A stretch of DNA of 64,000 bases from Cycas panzhihuaensis (lineage: Eukaryota > Cycadophyta). How positions within the stretch are numbered: position 1 is the stretch's first letter; each line of letters opens with the position of its first letter. Position numbers and translations under genes: made by a program. The stretch lies in assembly GCA_023213395.1 (NCBI GenBank), contig CM041465.1:214713741-214777740 (forward strand), in the 5' to 3' direction. The notes under the pieces were generated by a model that saw nothing but the letters and a program-made list of their open reading frames with translations, made no database searches and was not told the DNA's origin. This document shows positions 20,693-32,251 of this stretch, one piece after another.

Positions 20693-23376
20693 TGGACGCC
20701 AAGATCTATGGAATAGCCACCTAACTAAATAGGTATGGTAAGAGCAGGTGATAATATGATCGAGAAAGAGACCTATAAGTAGGGTAATTACCACGCAGGG
20801 CGCCCTGTGCGCCGGAGCGTGAGTTCGGGACCTGCAATGGAATGTAGCTACCAAAGGGTGATCCCCCCACTTCAAACAAGAGGTGAGGAGGCGTAGGGTT
20901 AGCCTAGGTTGACCTAAAGGAAGGATCCTCCCACCCTTGGATGGCCGGAAGGGAAAGGAGAGAAGCCTTCAAGGGTTCCCTCGAGCAACGGGAAGCGAGG
21001 AAGGCTAGGCAAGTAAGCGGCCTATGAACAGGGTCACCTTGGTTGCCCAACGAAGTGGTGAACCAAGGGAAAATGAGAGGGATGACCCAAGAAGGTGGGT
21101 CAAGGTATGCCTAAGCAAACTAACCAAATACACAAATGATAAAGAGAGAAGGAAGCTTACATGACAAAGGGAGGGAAAAGGTGAAAGGGACAGTTCCTAA
21201 GACCTTTTCCTATGAGTAAGGAAGATGCATACAATGAAGTAAATAAAGCATGAACCAAAAGCAAAGTTAATTTCTCTTTTCAATTTCCAATGAGTTAATT
21301 ACTACTTATGTAAAGAAAATCCAAAAGGAAAGAGTAGTAGGGTGGAACGAAGCATGTACCTGGACCGGAAGCGTGCTGTGATGATGGCACTCCCAAGGGA
21401 CACCCAAAACTACTCCACAAGGTGTGGCGGTCGTGAAGCGTCACGGCAGATCAGAATAAGGGGCTCCCTTACCTTCCCCGGAAAAATACGGCAAAGTACA
21501 AAACCAAGGAAAGGAAGAGACTAAATACTAACAATAAATAAAGTATGAAAGTACAACATACACGGAAGCACTTACCGGTAAAGGGACAAATGAAGAAAGG
21601 TCCTTTATGCTTCCCGAACACCTATAAGTAAATGGCAACCTCCCCCTTTCTGGAGAAAGGGTACTAACATGTAATGGAAAGATCCTAACAATACAAGTCT
21701 ATACAAACCAAATATAAACTTAAACACGTAGATGTTAGCATCAACACAATGATGGTAATATGTAAAGGAGGACCACCAAAGCAAAAGGGAAGCAGTTGGT
21801 AAGCCTCAGAGTGGCCCACCTCCTGCAAAGAACAACCCCAACCTCCCCCCAAGGCCACAAGGTAGTGAGGGCAAGGCCAAGAAGGACGGCTAAAAACAGT
21901 AGCAAGGGAGTTGAGAGGAGCCAAAGAAGACCTATAGCAAGCCGGGATGCTATGAAGAGCAAACCAGGCCGCCGAGAAAAGAGTTGGGCAAAGAACGAGC
22001 GGTCGAGACTTATATGAGTTGCCCGGACCTAAGCACAAGCTCTTAAACCAGTGCTACAATGTGTGACAGCACTGATTTTAGCGGCTAAGGAAGGCCCAAC
22101 AAACCCTTGTTTGAGTGCGAAGGACAGCACGAGATAAGAGGGAGGGTTTGGGGGGCTAAGGCTGCTTGAGGAGCGTGGAAGGTGGTATGGAATCCACCCA
22201 GCTCTCTCCCAAACCCTATGTCAACCCTCTGTGCCGCTGCCTTAAGCAACAAACACAGGTAACAAGGCACTATAATAGGAGTAAAACAGTCTAATATAAA
22301 GAGGAAAATAACCCTCACAAAGATAAGCAAGACAAGGCATCAATTGCACAAGGAAAATAACCCAAATCAATGATTACCTGAGAGGAAGAGGAGAGGCGCT
22401 TGCCTCAACCAAGAGCTGGTAAGGAGAGGCTAAGAAATCAGCCCAAAAACTATGGTGTAGTAAGTTTGGAACCCTGCTTATGGAGTTGGAGGAAGAACAC
22501 CTACACTTAGAACGCCATACCGCCTCGCAAGAAGAATCCACCGAATCTCCAAGGCCCTCCAAGGTGTGTGAGGGGCTGGGAAGATGTCCTAGCCACACGA
22601 AAGGAGAGCTGGGCGCTGGAGGAGAGACGCAGGTCCTGTAGTAGCAGTAGGGCAGTGGAGAATAGCAGAGCATAGCGTGGTTTCCTTGAGGAGCAATCCA
22701 AAAAGTGAGCCAAAAGTTCTTCTCAAAAATGAGTAAATGATGACTTAAGTACCCAACCCAAACCCTAAAGCGAGCAATTAAGGCACAGCTAGGAGCGAGT
22801 CAAGTTACAAGACACGTGGCAGTTTTGCAATAAATGTGAAATTGCCACGGCGAATTTTAAAAAATAAATTAGAATAGTCATACCAAGAAAATCTACGCAC
22901 TACAGATTTTCCGCTGATCCGCCAAAATCTCAGCAGTATTCACCCGCAGGTAAAACTGTGTTCACACCAGTCAGCGATGACAAAAGTGCCAATAGGGGGC
23001 TGAGACACCTACCCGGGGGTAAACAAGCCAACAAACGGGTCCAAAAGAGCAAAAATAGGGCTCAAACGGTGTGGCAAGTCAACCAAACAATGACGGGTCA
23101 TCACATGGGCAGAGGTGGCACAAGCTGAGTGGATCTTGGAGCGAGGAGGGTAGAATGCGTGAAGTGGAGTGGCCACCAAGGTGCCACACTTGCTGGGAGT
23201 GTGCCCCTGCTATGGTCGTCATAGGCTAAAGTAAGTGTAGACGAAGGCAAAGTCATCTACAAGGCCACAAACATGCAAACATGCAAGCAAACACTCATCA
23301 AAAGAAAGTGGTGATAAGGTGAGAAACATACCTACACTTACCTGAGTCAAGATCAGATCCATTCCCGGCGGAAATA
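20693..23376 (-). repeat. Element B 5' LTR (2684 bp)
   Basis: It starts 'tggacgcc' beside the primer site and ends 'ggaaata' (CA has become TA), followed by the TSD at 23377. It aligns along its length with 6730-9446. Patches near 22515-22560, 22900-22990 and 23350-23370 have many small deletions compared with the other LTRs. Confidence 0.9.
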
Positions 23377-23381
23377 GGATG

Positions 23382-24040
23382 CTATGTATATAAGAGATTC
23401 AAAATAATAGGGGTTATGTACAAAGGGTAGAGTGAAGAAAACAAACCTGATGGTCACCATAGTTTAGCCTCATTAGTGGCCATCTTTTAGAGGTGTGAAC
23501 GGATTGCAAGATGGGAGAATAGGATGACCTAGTACCTGGGTGACTAGGTGACTGGACAGGTTCCTCAAGGGAGATCATCGAGGAGAGGGAGGTGACTCTT
23601 GAGGATGAGGTGTACAAGGTCGTTTGCCTCAATGTTGCGGTCTCAAGGCATATGTAGGATATCAATGGAAGAGAAACAAGATAAAAGGGACCTAGTGGTC
23701 AAGGCAAGGGCTCTCAAGCATGGGTAATGCACCTGGTAAACCTAGGTAAGCTACAATACAATGACTTGAGAGTCACAAAGGAGGATGATAGGTCCACAGT
23801 GGAAGCAAAGTGCATCAGTAAGGGCTTTAATAACGGCCATGTACTCAGCTTCGTTATTGGCATATTTAGGAAGGAAGACCCTAGAATACATGTAATCATA
23901 TCTGAAGGGGTCACAGAGGATCCACGCGGTAGCAGAAGGGCCCGAGTTATTACGACTTCCAACGTCAGTAAAAATGAACAAAGCCATTAGAAGAAAGACA
24001 AGAGTCTTGATCAGATGGCAGAAGAAGGCACATTGCAATG
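23382..24040 (-). pseudogene. Second RNase H (aRNH) of element A
   Basis: The ORF at 23751-24038 reads 'IFTDVGSRNNSGPSATAWIL', 'YANNEAEYMAVIKALTDAL' and 'IILLCDSQVIVL'. All three carboxylate regions (TD, NEAEY, CDS) survive. The end of the domain continues in another frame to about 23600. The position matches B's and C's aRNH, between the 3' LTR and the antisense PMD gene. It is separated from A's 3' LTR by element B. The ORF upstream is broken, so it is most likely not expressed. Confidence 0.8.
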
Positions 24041-24557
24041 GGGGCAGTGAGCAAAGAAAAGTATAAAAGGTAGTATCGGGGCTATGAGATACTTAGAGGG
24101 CTATAAATAAGGATCGTGGAGGATAGGAGAGCCCTAGAAGGAGGCCACCCAAGGATGAGGAGATTGATATGATGAAAGGGAAGTAAACGATAGCAAAAAG
24201 GTCCCTTCAAGGTCCCAAAGGTGGCTAAAAGGGCCTCAGTAAGGTCCTGAATAAGAGAGGCACTTCCTTTGGGAGCCCCAAAGGCTTGAATGGGCAGAAA
24301 AAATAGACTCAGGATGGCAAAATGGGCCAAGGGAGTATAAACATAGGTATGTTTTGGGATGGTGTAAAAATTAAGATAGAAGAGGTCTACAAAAAATTGA
24401 AGGGGTCATCATAAATATGCCAAAGAAAAAAAAAATGGAGGCCATAGAGGTGAAACAGGGGACGAACCCAAAAGGCAAAAGTAATATGGGAAAAGAGGTG
24501 GTCGCAAGGGCTATCACAGTAGAAGAAAAGGAGGTAGTGCCCATCAGGGCCCTCGCC
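24041..24557 (-). other. Element A, region between aRNH and PMD promoter
   Basis: This region aligns with the N-terminal part of C's aRNH ORF (29300-29830), but only short broken frames remain. It has A-runs ('aagaaaaaaaaaatgg', about 24422-24437). No separate gene is seen. Confidence 0.5.
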
Positions 24558-24565
24558 TATATAAA
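24558..24565 (+). promoter_or_regulatory. TATA box of the antisense PMD gene, element A
   Basis: TATATAAA in 'cgcctatataaaggaaaa'. The position relative to the ATG (24726) and the flanking bases match the boxes in B and C. It has survived in the oldest copy, while much of the surrounding coding sequence has decayed. Confidence 0.55.
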
Positions 24566-24725
24566 GGAAAATTGATGACAATGGAATTCATTTTCATAGG
24601 CTCATGATTGATTTGGAGCCCTTTCCCTTATGCAGTGGAGCATCGCTTGATTTCAAATACACACAGAGGGAGATCTGACCATTGGATTGAGGTGAGCAGA
24701 CAACTGATGAGACCAGAGCGACAAG

Positions 24726-25788
24726 ATGGCAGTAGCGAGGCTGGATCTAGTGAGTGGATTATCCCCCAACCACTCCATTATGTCGTTTACATTTAATGTG
24801 TTTTTATGTTTTTTAGAGTAATTTTTGCCCCCTTAAGTGTAGTTTAGGACCCTCTAGAGCCTGATTTGGGCCTAAAGAGGGGGAGGACCAGGGCATTAGG
24901 TAGCCCTGGTCTCAGTGGGTCCGGCTATGGCCCACTTAAGTAAAAAAATTTAGTTTTTGGGTATTTCACCCCCCCTCCTTTTTTGGGGGGGTAATGGAGA
25001 ACCCTGCGATAAAAATCACAGTGCCATGGAGTTTGCCATGGGGCCACTGAGAAATGTTGAAATCTCAGTGAGGTCCATGTCAAACTCCATAGTACCGTAG
25101 AGTTTAACATGGGGAAGAGAAGGACAAGCAGAAAAAGAAAAAGAAAAGAGGCCTAGAAAGGTGCCAAACTCAACTTAAAGATAGGGAATAGACAACCTAA
25201 GGGCAAGCAGGCAGAGGATGGAGTATTCTAACTAGTTATTAGGTGGCTTTTGTAGGCAGTTATCATAATAGACAACCACAAAAACATAGGGATTGTGATG
25301 ATGAGTTTTATTGAGATGATGATGAGAGGAGACAGATAGACACTGGGGTAATGTGGGCTACTAAAGATTATCAGGATCGCCTAGTACGCATCAAATCAGC
25401 ACCTCTTGGTAGACATAGTCTCCCATTAGGATCGTAGGCGGCATGTCTTCTACCTTCCCCAAGTGGGGGATGTTTCCATTATACTAAGAGACTCTCGGAG
25501 GATCCTAGGTGTATTGGCAGGGGGAACATCAGCATCATTGGGTATATTACCCAGCACAGATGTCGCAGACACAAAAGCAACCACATTTTTTACTGGCTAA
25601 GGAAGGTTAGACTGACTTGAGATATTAGTCCAAACTATGGTTATGTCATAGATTCCTCGATTGAGGAAACTGATCACATTAGGCATTTTGTTTCAGATCT
25701 CCTAGAAATAGAACTACAGAGACATATCCAACGGGTGGATGGATATTATCAAGAAATGTGAGGATGGGGAGAGATTGGACAAGGCTAC
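24726..25788 (+). pseudogene. Antisense PMD gene of element A, 5' part (split by element C)
   Basis: Exon 1 is 24726-24749 (ATG GCA GTA GCG AGG CTG GAT CTA, then GTGAGT). Exon 2 begins near 25260 after 'ttttgtaggcag'. Exon 2 still shows the PMD pattern in broken frames: 'VFYLPQVGDVSI' (about 25447-25480), then a decayed 'RRILGVLAGG'. It stops abruptly at 25788, where C is inserted, and resumes at 42457. The codons match B and C at equivalent places. Many stops; dead. Confidence 0.65.
25784..25788. repeat. Target site duplication of element C (GCTAC)
   Basis: GCTAC directly left of C's LTR is repeated at 42452-42456 directly right of C. A's PMD exon reads on across the pair. Confidence 0.9.
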
Positions 25789-28497
25789 TAGATGCGCATC
25801 TATGGGATAGCTACCTAACTAAATAGGAATGGTAAGAGCGGTTGATAATATGGTCGAGAAAGGGACCTATAAGTAGGGCAAGTACCACGCAGGGCGCCCC
25901 GTGTGCTGGAGCGCGAGTTCGTCACCTGCAAATGGAATATAGCTACCAAAGGGTGATCGCCCCACTTCGAACAAGAGGTGAGGAGGCATAGGGTTAACCT
26001 GGGTTGACCTAAGGGAAGGATCCTCCCACCCTTGGATGGCCAGAAGGGGAATGAGAGAGACCTTCGAGGGTTTCCCTAGAGCAACGGAAAACAAAGAAGG
26101 ATAGGCAAGTAGGCGGCCTATGGACGGGGTCACCTTGGTTATCCGGCTAAGTGGGGAACCAAGGGAACGTAAGAGAGATAACCCAAGGAGGTGGGTCAAG
26201 GTATGTGTGGGCAAACTAACCAAACAGACAATAAAGAGGGAGGGAAGTTTGCACAGCAAAAGGGAGAAAAAGGTGAGAGGGAAGGTTTCCTAAGACCTTT
26301 TCCTACGGTAAAAGAAGATGCAAGCAATAAACTAAATAAAGTATGAACCGAAGCAAGGTTGATTTCCTTTCTATTTTTAATAAGTTAATTACTACTATGT
26401 AAAGGAAATTTAAAAGGAAAGGGTGACAAAGTGGAGTGAGAGCATGTACCCAGGACGAAAGCATGTCGTAATGGTGGCGCTCCCAAGGGGCACCCAAAGC
26501 CACTCCACAAGGCACGGTTGGCGTGAAGAGTCACGGCAGATCGGAACGAGGGGCTTCCTTACCTTCCCTAGAAAATTACTAGAGTACCAAACCAAGGAAA
26601 GAAAGGGCCCAAATACTAGCAATAAATGAAGTATGAAAGTACAACATAAATGGAAGCGCTTACCGATAAAGGAAGAAAGGGAGAAAGGTCCTTTGCGCTT
26701 TCTGAATACCTGCAAGTAAATGACAGCCTCCCCCCTTTCCAGAGAAAGGGTGCTAATATACAATGGAAAGATCCTAACAATACATGTCTATGCAAAACAA
26801 ATATAAACTTAAACACGTATATATTAATATCAACACAATGATGATAATATGTAAAGGAGGACAACCAAAGTAAATGGAAAGTAACTGGTAAGCCTCGGAG
26901 TGGCCCACCTCCCGCAAAGAACAACCCCAACCTCCCCCAAAAGCCACGAGGCAGCGAGGGTAAGGCTAAGAAAGATGGCTACAAATAGTAGCAAGAGAGT
27001 TGAAAGGAGCCAAAGAGGACCTATGGCAAGCTGGGGTGCTATGAAGAGCAAACTGGCCACGGAAAGGAGTCGTGCAAAGGACAAGCAATGGACTTACATG
27101 AGTTGCTCGACCAAGCACAAGCCCTCAAACTAGTATCGCAACGGTGACATACCGATTTCAGCGGCTAAGGAAGGCCCAACAAACCCTTGTTTGAGTGCCA
27201 AGGACAGCACGGGACAAGAGGGAAGGTTTGGGGGGCTAAACGCCACTTGAGGAGCGTGGAAGGTGGTACGAAATCCACCCAACTCTCTCCCAAACTCTAT
27301 GTAACCCCTCTTTGCCGCTGCCTTGAGCAACAAATACAGGCAAGGAGGCACTAATGACAGGAGTAAAATAGCCCAATACAAAGAGGAAAACAACCTTAAA
27401 AAACCCAAGCAAGACGACAAGCAAAATAGGGCATCAATTGAATAAGAAAATCACTCAAATCAATGAATACCTGAGAAGAGGAGGGGAGGCTCTTACCTCA
27501 GTCAAGGGCTGCTAAGGAAAGGCTGAGAAATCAGCCCAAAAACTGTGGTGTAGCAGGTTTCGAACCCTGCTAATGGAGTTGGAGGAAGAACACTTGCACT
27601 TGGAACGCTTGATGGCTGCCCGGGCAAGAATCCGCTAAGATCTCTCCTAAGGGGCCCTCTCCAAGGTGTGTGAAGGGCTAGGAAGATGTCCTAGCCATAC
27701 CAAAGGAGAGCTGGGCACTGGAGGAGAGGTGCAGGTCCTGTAGCAGCAATAGAGCAGCAGAGAATAGTAGAGCATAGGGTGGTTTTCTTGAGGAGCAATC
27801 CAAAAAATGAACCAAAGATCTCAAAAATGAGTTAATGATGACTTAAATACCCAACCCAAACCCTAAAGCGAGCGATTAGGGTGCAGCTGGCAGCGAGTTA
27901 AGTCATGAGACACATGGCAGTTTCGTAATAAATGCAAAATTGCCATGGCAGATTTTTTTTTAAAATAAATTAGAACAGTCATCCCACCGCAAAATCTGCG
28001 GTACCATGGAATTTGAGGCAGTACCGCGAAATTCGCGGCAGTATTCACCCGGAGGCAAAACCTGGCCTAGATAACTAGCCTGGGCTGTGGGTAAATGACA
28101 AAAAAGGCTAATGGGGGGCTGAGACATCTACCCGATGGCAAACAAGCCAATAAACGAGTCCAGAAGAGCAAAAATAGGATTCAGATGATGTAGCAAGTCA
28201 ACCAAACAATGATGGGTCATCACACAGGCAGAGGTGGCGCAAGTCAAGTGGATCCTGGAGTGAGGAGGGTAGAATGCAGGAAGTGGAGTGGCCACCGGGG
28301 TGCCACACTTGCTGGGAGTGTGCCCCCACTATAGTCGTCATAGGCTAAATAAGTGTAGATGAAGACAAAATCGTCTACAAGGTCACAAACATGCAAACAT
28401 GCAAGCAAACACTCATCAAAAGAAAGCGATGATAAGGTGAGAAACATACCAGATTTACCGAAGCCGCACTCAGATCCATTCCCGAAGCCGTGAAACA
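25789..28497 (-). repeat. Element C 3' LTR (2709 bp)
   Basis: It starts 'tagatgcgcatctatg' (TG has become TA) and ends 'gtgaaaca'. It aligns with 39729-42451 and with B's LTRs. Stretches 27050-27150 and 28448-28497 have clusters of small indels against the partner LTR. GTACC/GGTAC-type repeats lie at 27990-28050. Confidence 0.9.
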
Positions 28498-28800
28498 TCG
28501 CCTCGCGCAGAGCTCGCCACCGTGAGCCTAGTGCAATGGCGACGCCGCAATACAACCGAAGAGCACATGCGTATATAGATACATCAATCAAGACCATAAC
28601 AGTAGGCAAGGGTACCGGCAAGTGTCATGGCAGAATGTGTGGATACGAAAGTGGTAGTGGAGACAACATAGAGGCTGCCTATGAGCCACCTGGGAACCGA
28701 CTGGAAAAATGAAAAAGGTGAGGGGGCTGCCCCCACCATAAAAGATGTAGAAAGACGTGCATAACCAAGTAAAAGAGTAAGCAAGGGGTAGGTGCCATAG
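28498..28800 (-). other. Element C 3' untranslated segment, polypurine tract lost
   Basis: Where B has 'ctacccccttggcagcag' next to the LTR, C has 'tcgcctcgcgcag'; the C-run (purine run on the element strand) is gone. The rest aligns with B's 9463-9776. No gene. Confidence 0.55.
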
Positions 28801-29760
28801 TTTAACCTCATTAGCGGCCGGATTTCAGAGGTGTGAACGGGTCGCAACGTGAAGTGCAAAATGACCTAGGGCTCAGGCAACAGGGTGGCTAGACAAGCCT
28901 CAGGGACGGTCAGTAAGGAGAGGAAGGCGACGCTCAAGGATGAGGCAAACGAGACTATCTGCCTCAGCGTTGAGGGCCAGAGGGATATGCTAGATATCAA
29001 CGGAAGAGAAGCGGGCCAGGAGAGATCTGGCGACAGAAGCAAGAGTCCTCAAGTGAGGGCATCACACTTGGTAAACCTGGGTGAGATGAGACACCACAAC
29101 TTAAGAGTCGCAAAGCAAAATGATGGATCTATGATGGAAATGGAGAGCATCAGTAAGGGCTTCAATAACAGATGTATATTCAGCTTCGTTGTTAGTAGCC
29201 TCTGGGAGGAAGATCCCAGAGCGCAGGAGATAGTGTCCAGAAGGGCTACGGAGAATCCATGTAGCGGCAGAAGGTCCAGGGTTACCACGGCTTCCACCAT
29301 CAGTAAAAATGTAGATGGACATGGGTGACATAAAAGTCTTGGTAGTGAAGAAAGCAATACTCGAAAGGTAAGTAAAAAGTGGCCGTGAAGGGTAGGAGGA
29401 CCTAGCAATGAGGTTACCCAGTGCGAGAGCAAGCGGTCTGATCACCATCAGAGAGTGGTCAGAGGAAAAAGCCTCCTGGGGCACCAAAAGGTCGCTTCGG
29501 AAAGCGAAACATGCCCATGGATGGGGGAGCATCCCCTTTGGGGACCCTAAGAGCAAGAAAGGACTACGAAAACGAGTCCAGGGTGACAAAACGAGCCAAA
29601 CGAGTATAAACTCAGGTATGCACGGGAGTGGCACATAAAACGAGATGGAAGGGCCTAGGGAAAAAGTGCAAAAATGAAGCACCATAAATGCACCTACGAG
29701 AAAGCGCAAAAAGGGTGTCAAGAGAGCACAACGGGCGATAGGGCCAGAAGGCAAAGGCAA
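28801..29760 (-). pseudogene. Second RNase H (aRNH) of element C
   Basis: The ORF at 29101-29760 (219 aa) carries 'YIFTDGGSRGNPGPSAATWI' (D154), 'EATNNEAEYTSVIEALTDAL' (E192/E194) and 'IILLCDS' (D218). It then stops at a TAA where B has CAA (Gln); the rest of the domain continues in-frame for a short way ('VVVSHLTQV') and then in other frames. The N-terminal ~100 residues are hydrophobic and of unknown meaning, and the real start may lie later. Family knowledge: Tat elements carry an extra archaeal-type RNase H. Here it lies beyond the integrase and the antisense gene, its first codon only ~75 bp from the PMD TATA box on the other strand. Confidence 0.83.
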
Positions 29761-29833
29761 TTAGGGAAACGAGACAGTCTCAACGACTGTCACGGAGCCA
29801 AAAACAGAAGAAGTGCCCATTGGGGCCCCCGCC

Positions 29834-29840
29834 TATATAA
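29834..29840 (+). promoter_or_regulatory. TATA box of the antisense PMD gene, element C
   Basis: TATATAA in 'cgcctatataaggaaatc', 161 bp before the ATG of exon 1 at 30001. It is the same as in B except for flanking changes. It lies between the divergent aRNH ORF (minus) and the PMD gene (plus). Confidence 0.6.
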
Positions 29841-30000
29841 GGAAATCAAACAGAAAATGGATTCATTTTCACTGGCTCTCGTGAGAAACCAGAGCCATTC
29901 CCTTATGTAACGGAGCACCTCCCAACTTCAAAAGCACACAGGGAGAGATCAGACTGTTGGATCAGAGGGCAGAGAGAGCCAGCGGGATCGATAGGATGAG

Positions 30001-32251
30001 ATGGCGACAGCAAGACTGGATCTAGTGAGTGGATATCACTAAACCCAACCTGTTTCGAAGTTTTAATTTCGTTGGTTTGTGTAGTTTTTTATGTGATTTT
30101 AGTGCCCCTTATGGGCAATCAGAGGCCTCTCAGAGTCTGAATCAGACCCAAAAAGAGGTAGGGACCTAGGCATTAGGGAGGCCTGGTCCTGGTGGGCCCC
30201 ACGGGGTCCACCGAAAAAAATTTTTTATTTTTTTCGGGGCAAAAATCCCCTCTTTCGGGGCAAAAATCCCAGATAGAGAGAGTTGAGAGAGAGTAACGAG
30301 TGATGATAACTGATGTAAGGCTAACTTTGATCATTTTTTATATGGACAGGCTATCATCGCTGTGGATAACCGCGAGAATGTAGGTATAGCTATGTTGAGT
30401 TACATGGAGATGGCGTCCCAAGAGGATGTGGAGATCTCAGAGAGGTGCAAATTTATACAAGGCCTTGAAGACACCTCAATATGCATCATATCAGAGGTTA
30501 TTAGTTGACATTGTATCCCATTGGAATAGGAGGAGACATGTATTCCACCTACCTCAGGTAGGTGAGGTGATGGTTACTCCGAGAGACATACGGTGGATAC
30601 TAAGAGTACCAGCGACTCGGAGGCCAATGAGACTGGGGACGTTGCCTAGCACCGAGGTAACACACAGAGAGGTAGCCCTGTTCTTCACAGGAGCTGATAG
30701 GTGGGAGCGAAGGGGAGCTCCCCTCCAGACCATGCTAAAGTCTGGAGTTCCTTGGGTAAGGAAGCTGATTATAGTATGCATTCTGTTCCAGATTTCCTAG
30801 AAACAGAACTATAGGGAGATACCGGGTGGATGGTTGGATGCAGTACGCTGCTGCGAAGCCAGCAAGAGGATGGACTAGGCGACCCTGATAGCGGCGAACC
30901 TCATCGCCCAACTAGACACTATCAGGATGACTGGCAGAGGTGGGTTATCATATAGTACACTGCTGCAGTGCTGGTTCTTTGATCATTTTACTAGCGGGCA
31001 CCACGGGGACTACACCCCATCACAGAGCGGGCCTTGACGATCCACAAGTGGTAGACTCGGTTGAGAGGGACAGAGGACCGGGCCCATGTCTGACGATTAG
31101 TGGAGGCGACATCACTGGACCTCCTCACCCTACCAAACTACATAGCAGAGCCATACAGGACGGTGAGGTGGGATAGTGATGACGAGGCAGGCAGAGTAGG
31201 AGCGCCCACAGGCGATGATGATGGCAACGATGGAGATGATGGAGGAGATGGGGCTGGCTCGTCATGACCTGCAAGGAAGGTAGGTCCTTTAGGGACAACA
31301 GGAGGAGCAGAGGATCCATCTGAGGTTGCCAGAGGAGAGGCAGGCCCATCAGGAGGGTCGGATGAGAGCAGGGGGCTAGTGACTAGGGCCCGTAGGCTAC
31401 GGATCGTGAGGGGATCCGGAGGGACGAGAGTTGAGCCGGTCCCTGCGAGGAGGTAGGCCCAGGCAGAGGAGGTGCCCGAGGATGAGGCACTTGCAATTGG
31501 TGGAGAGCCAGCAGGGGAGGATGCCGCACGACCAGAGGAGCCGGCTACCACTGTAGGTGAGACTTGACCATTTCCAGAGTCGTTTGGCATCCAGATAGAT
31601 ATTTGATTTGATTTGATCATGGTATATGGTGAGATATATACTGACACATGGCATGTTGTATTGGCAAGTGCAGCAGAGATTCGGAGACTGGTAGAGGCTA
31701 TGGTGAGGGAGATATTCCCTCAGGTATATGCAGAGGGGCAACCGCCCATCCAGGTAGGAGATGAGCCTAGAGCGGCAGGTGCCCACATGGAGGCATTTGC
31801 CCCATTGGTGAGGGCAAGAGACATATGGGCCGCAGAGTCCCAAGAGCACATGACATTCCAAGGATAGCTACAGTAGGAGTGAGATAAGGCGAGGCGCGAG
31901 AGGGATGAGCTACGCGGATGGGTGCAGGCCCTAGAGGCACAGGGCAGAGCAGGCGAAGATGCCAAGAGCAGAGTCCAGATAGCGGTACTTGAGGAGTGCC
32001 TCAGAGTGACGGAGGAGGGACTCCGAGGAGAGAGAGATCGTATCCAAGCCCGATACGATCAGTTGGTGGCTCAGATGTCGTTAAGGTCAAGCTGGAGTAA
32101 GACGTATACCCACACAGCGGTGACGACCCCAAGAGACGAGGGGAGCAAGGTAGGCAGCTTGCGGAGGCCCAGGAGGAGCCTCAGAGGGATGTGGTCCCTA
32201 GGAGAGAGATCACACAGACTGGGAGATAGTACCCCAGGAGCAGGGCAGTAG
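30001..32251 (+). pseudogene. Antisense plant mobile domain (PMD) gene of element C, three exons
   Basis: Exons are 30001-30024, 30350-31556 and 31669-32251. Introns run from GTGAGT to 'tatggacag' and from GTGAGA to 'attggcaag'. The PMD is the clearest in the window: the ORF at 30426-30800 reads 'RLLVDIVSHWNRRRHVFHLP', 'VGEVMVTPRDIRWIL', 'STEVTHREVALFFTGADRW' (PF10536-like). The linker is rich in Gly/Asp/Glu. Exon 3 (frames 31613-31867 and 31922-32251) gives 'EIRRLVEAMVREIFPQVYAE', then a charged heptad-rich segment ('RRERDELRGWVQALEAQ', 'VQIAVLEECLRVTEEGLRGE'), a predicted coiled coil, ending at 32251. Stops near 31864-31880 and an indel in exon 2 disable it. It could be a captured host PMD gene or a long-resident retroelement gene. 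Confidence 0.75.
30025..30349 (+). other. Intron 1 of the element C PMD gene
   Basis: Donor 'CTA|GTGAGT', acceptor 'tatatggacag|GCT' after a T-run. It contains an A/T hairpin at 30211-30237 (CCGAAAAAAA / TTTTTTTCGG) and a direct repeat of 'tcggggcaaaaatccc' at 30234-30249 and 30255-30270, a ~21-bp tandem duplication. It is shorter than B's intron and lacks B's palindromes. Confidence 0.5.

Larger units (their letters stand above)
6730..23376 (-). mobile_element. Element B: Tat-lineage Ty3/gypsy retrotransposon with antisense PMD gene
   Basis: This 16.6 kb element has ~2.7 kb LTRs at 6730-9446 and 20693-23376, a primer site at 20672-20689, a polypurine tract at 9447-9462 and a perfect 5-bp TSD. 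Minus-strand order is gag, protease, RT, RNase H, integrase, then (beyond an opposite-strand PMD gene) a second RNase H. Two RNase H domains together with this integrase/GPY type indicate the Tat lineage (Ogre, Retand, Tat and relatives). All coding regions have stops or frameshifts. About a dozen substitutions, nearly all transitions, are seen by eye in the first ~210 bases of the two LTRs, so insertion was not recent. B and C are clearly the same family. Confidence 0.92.
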
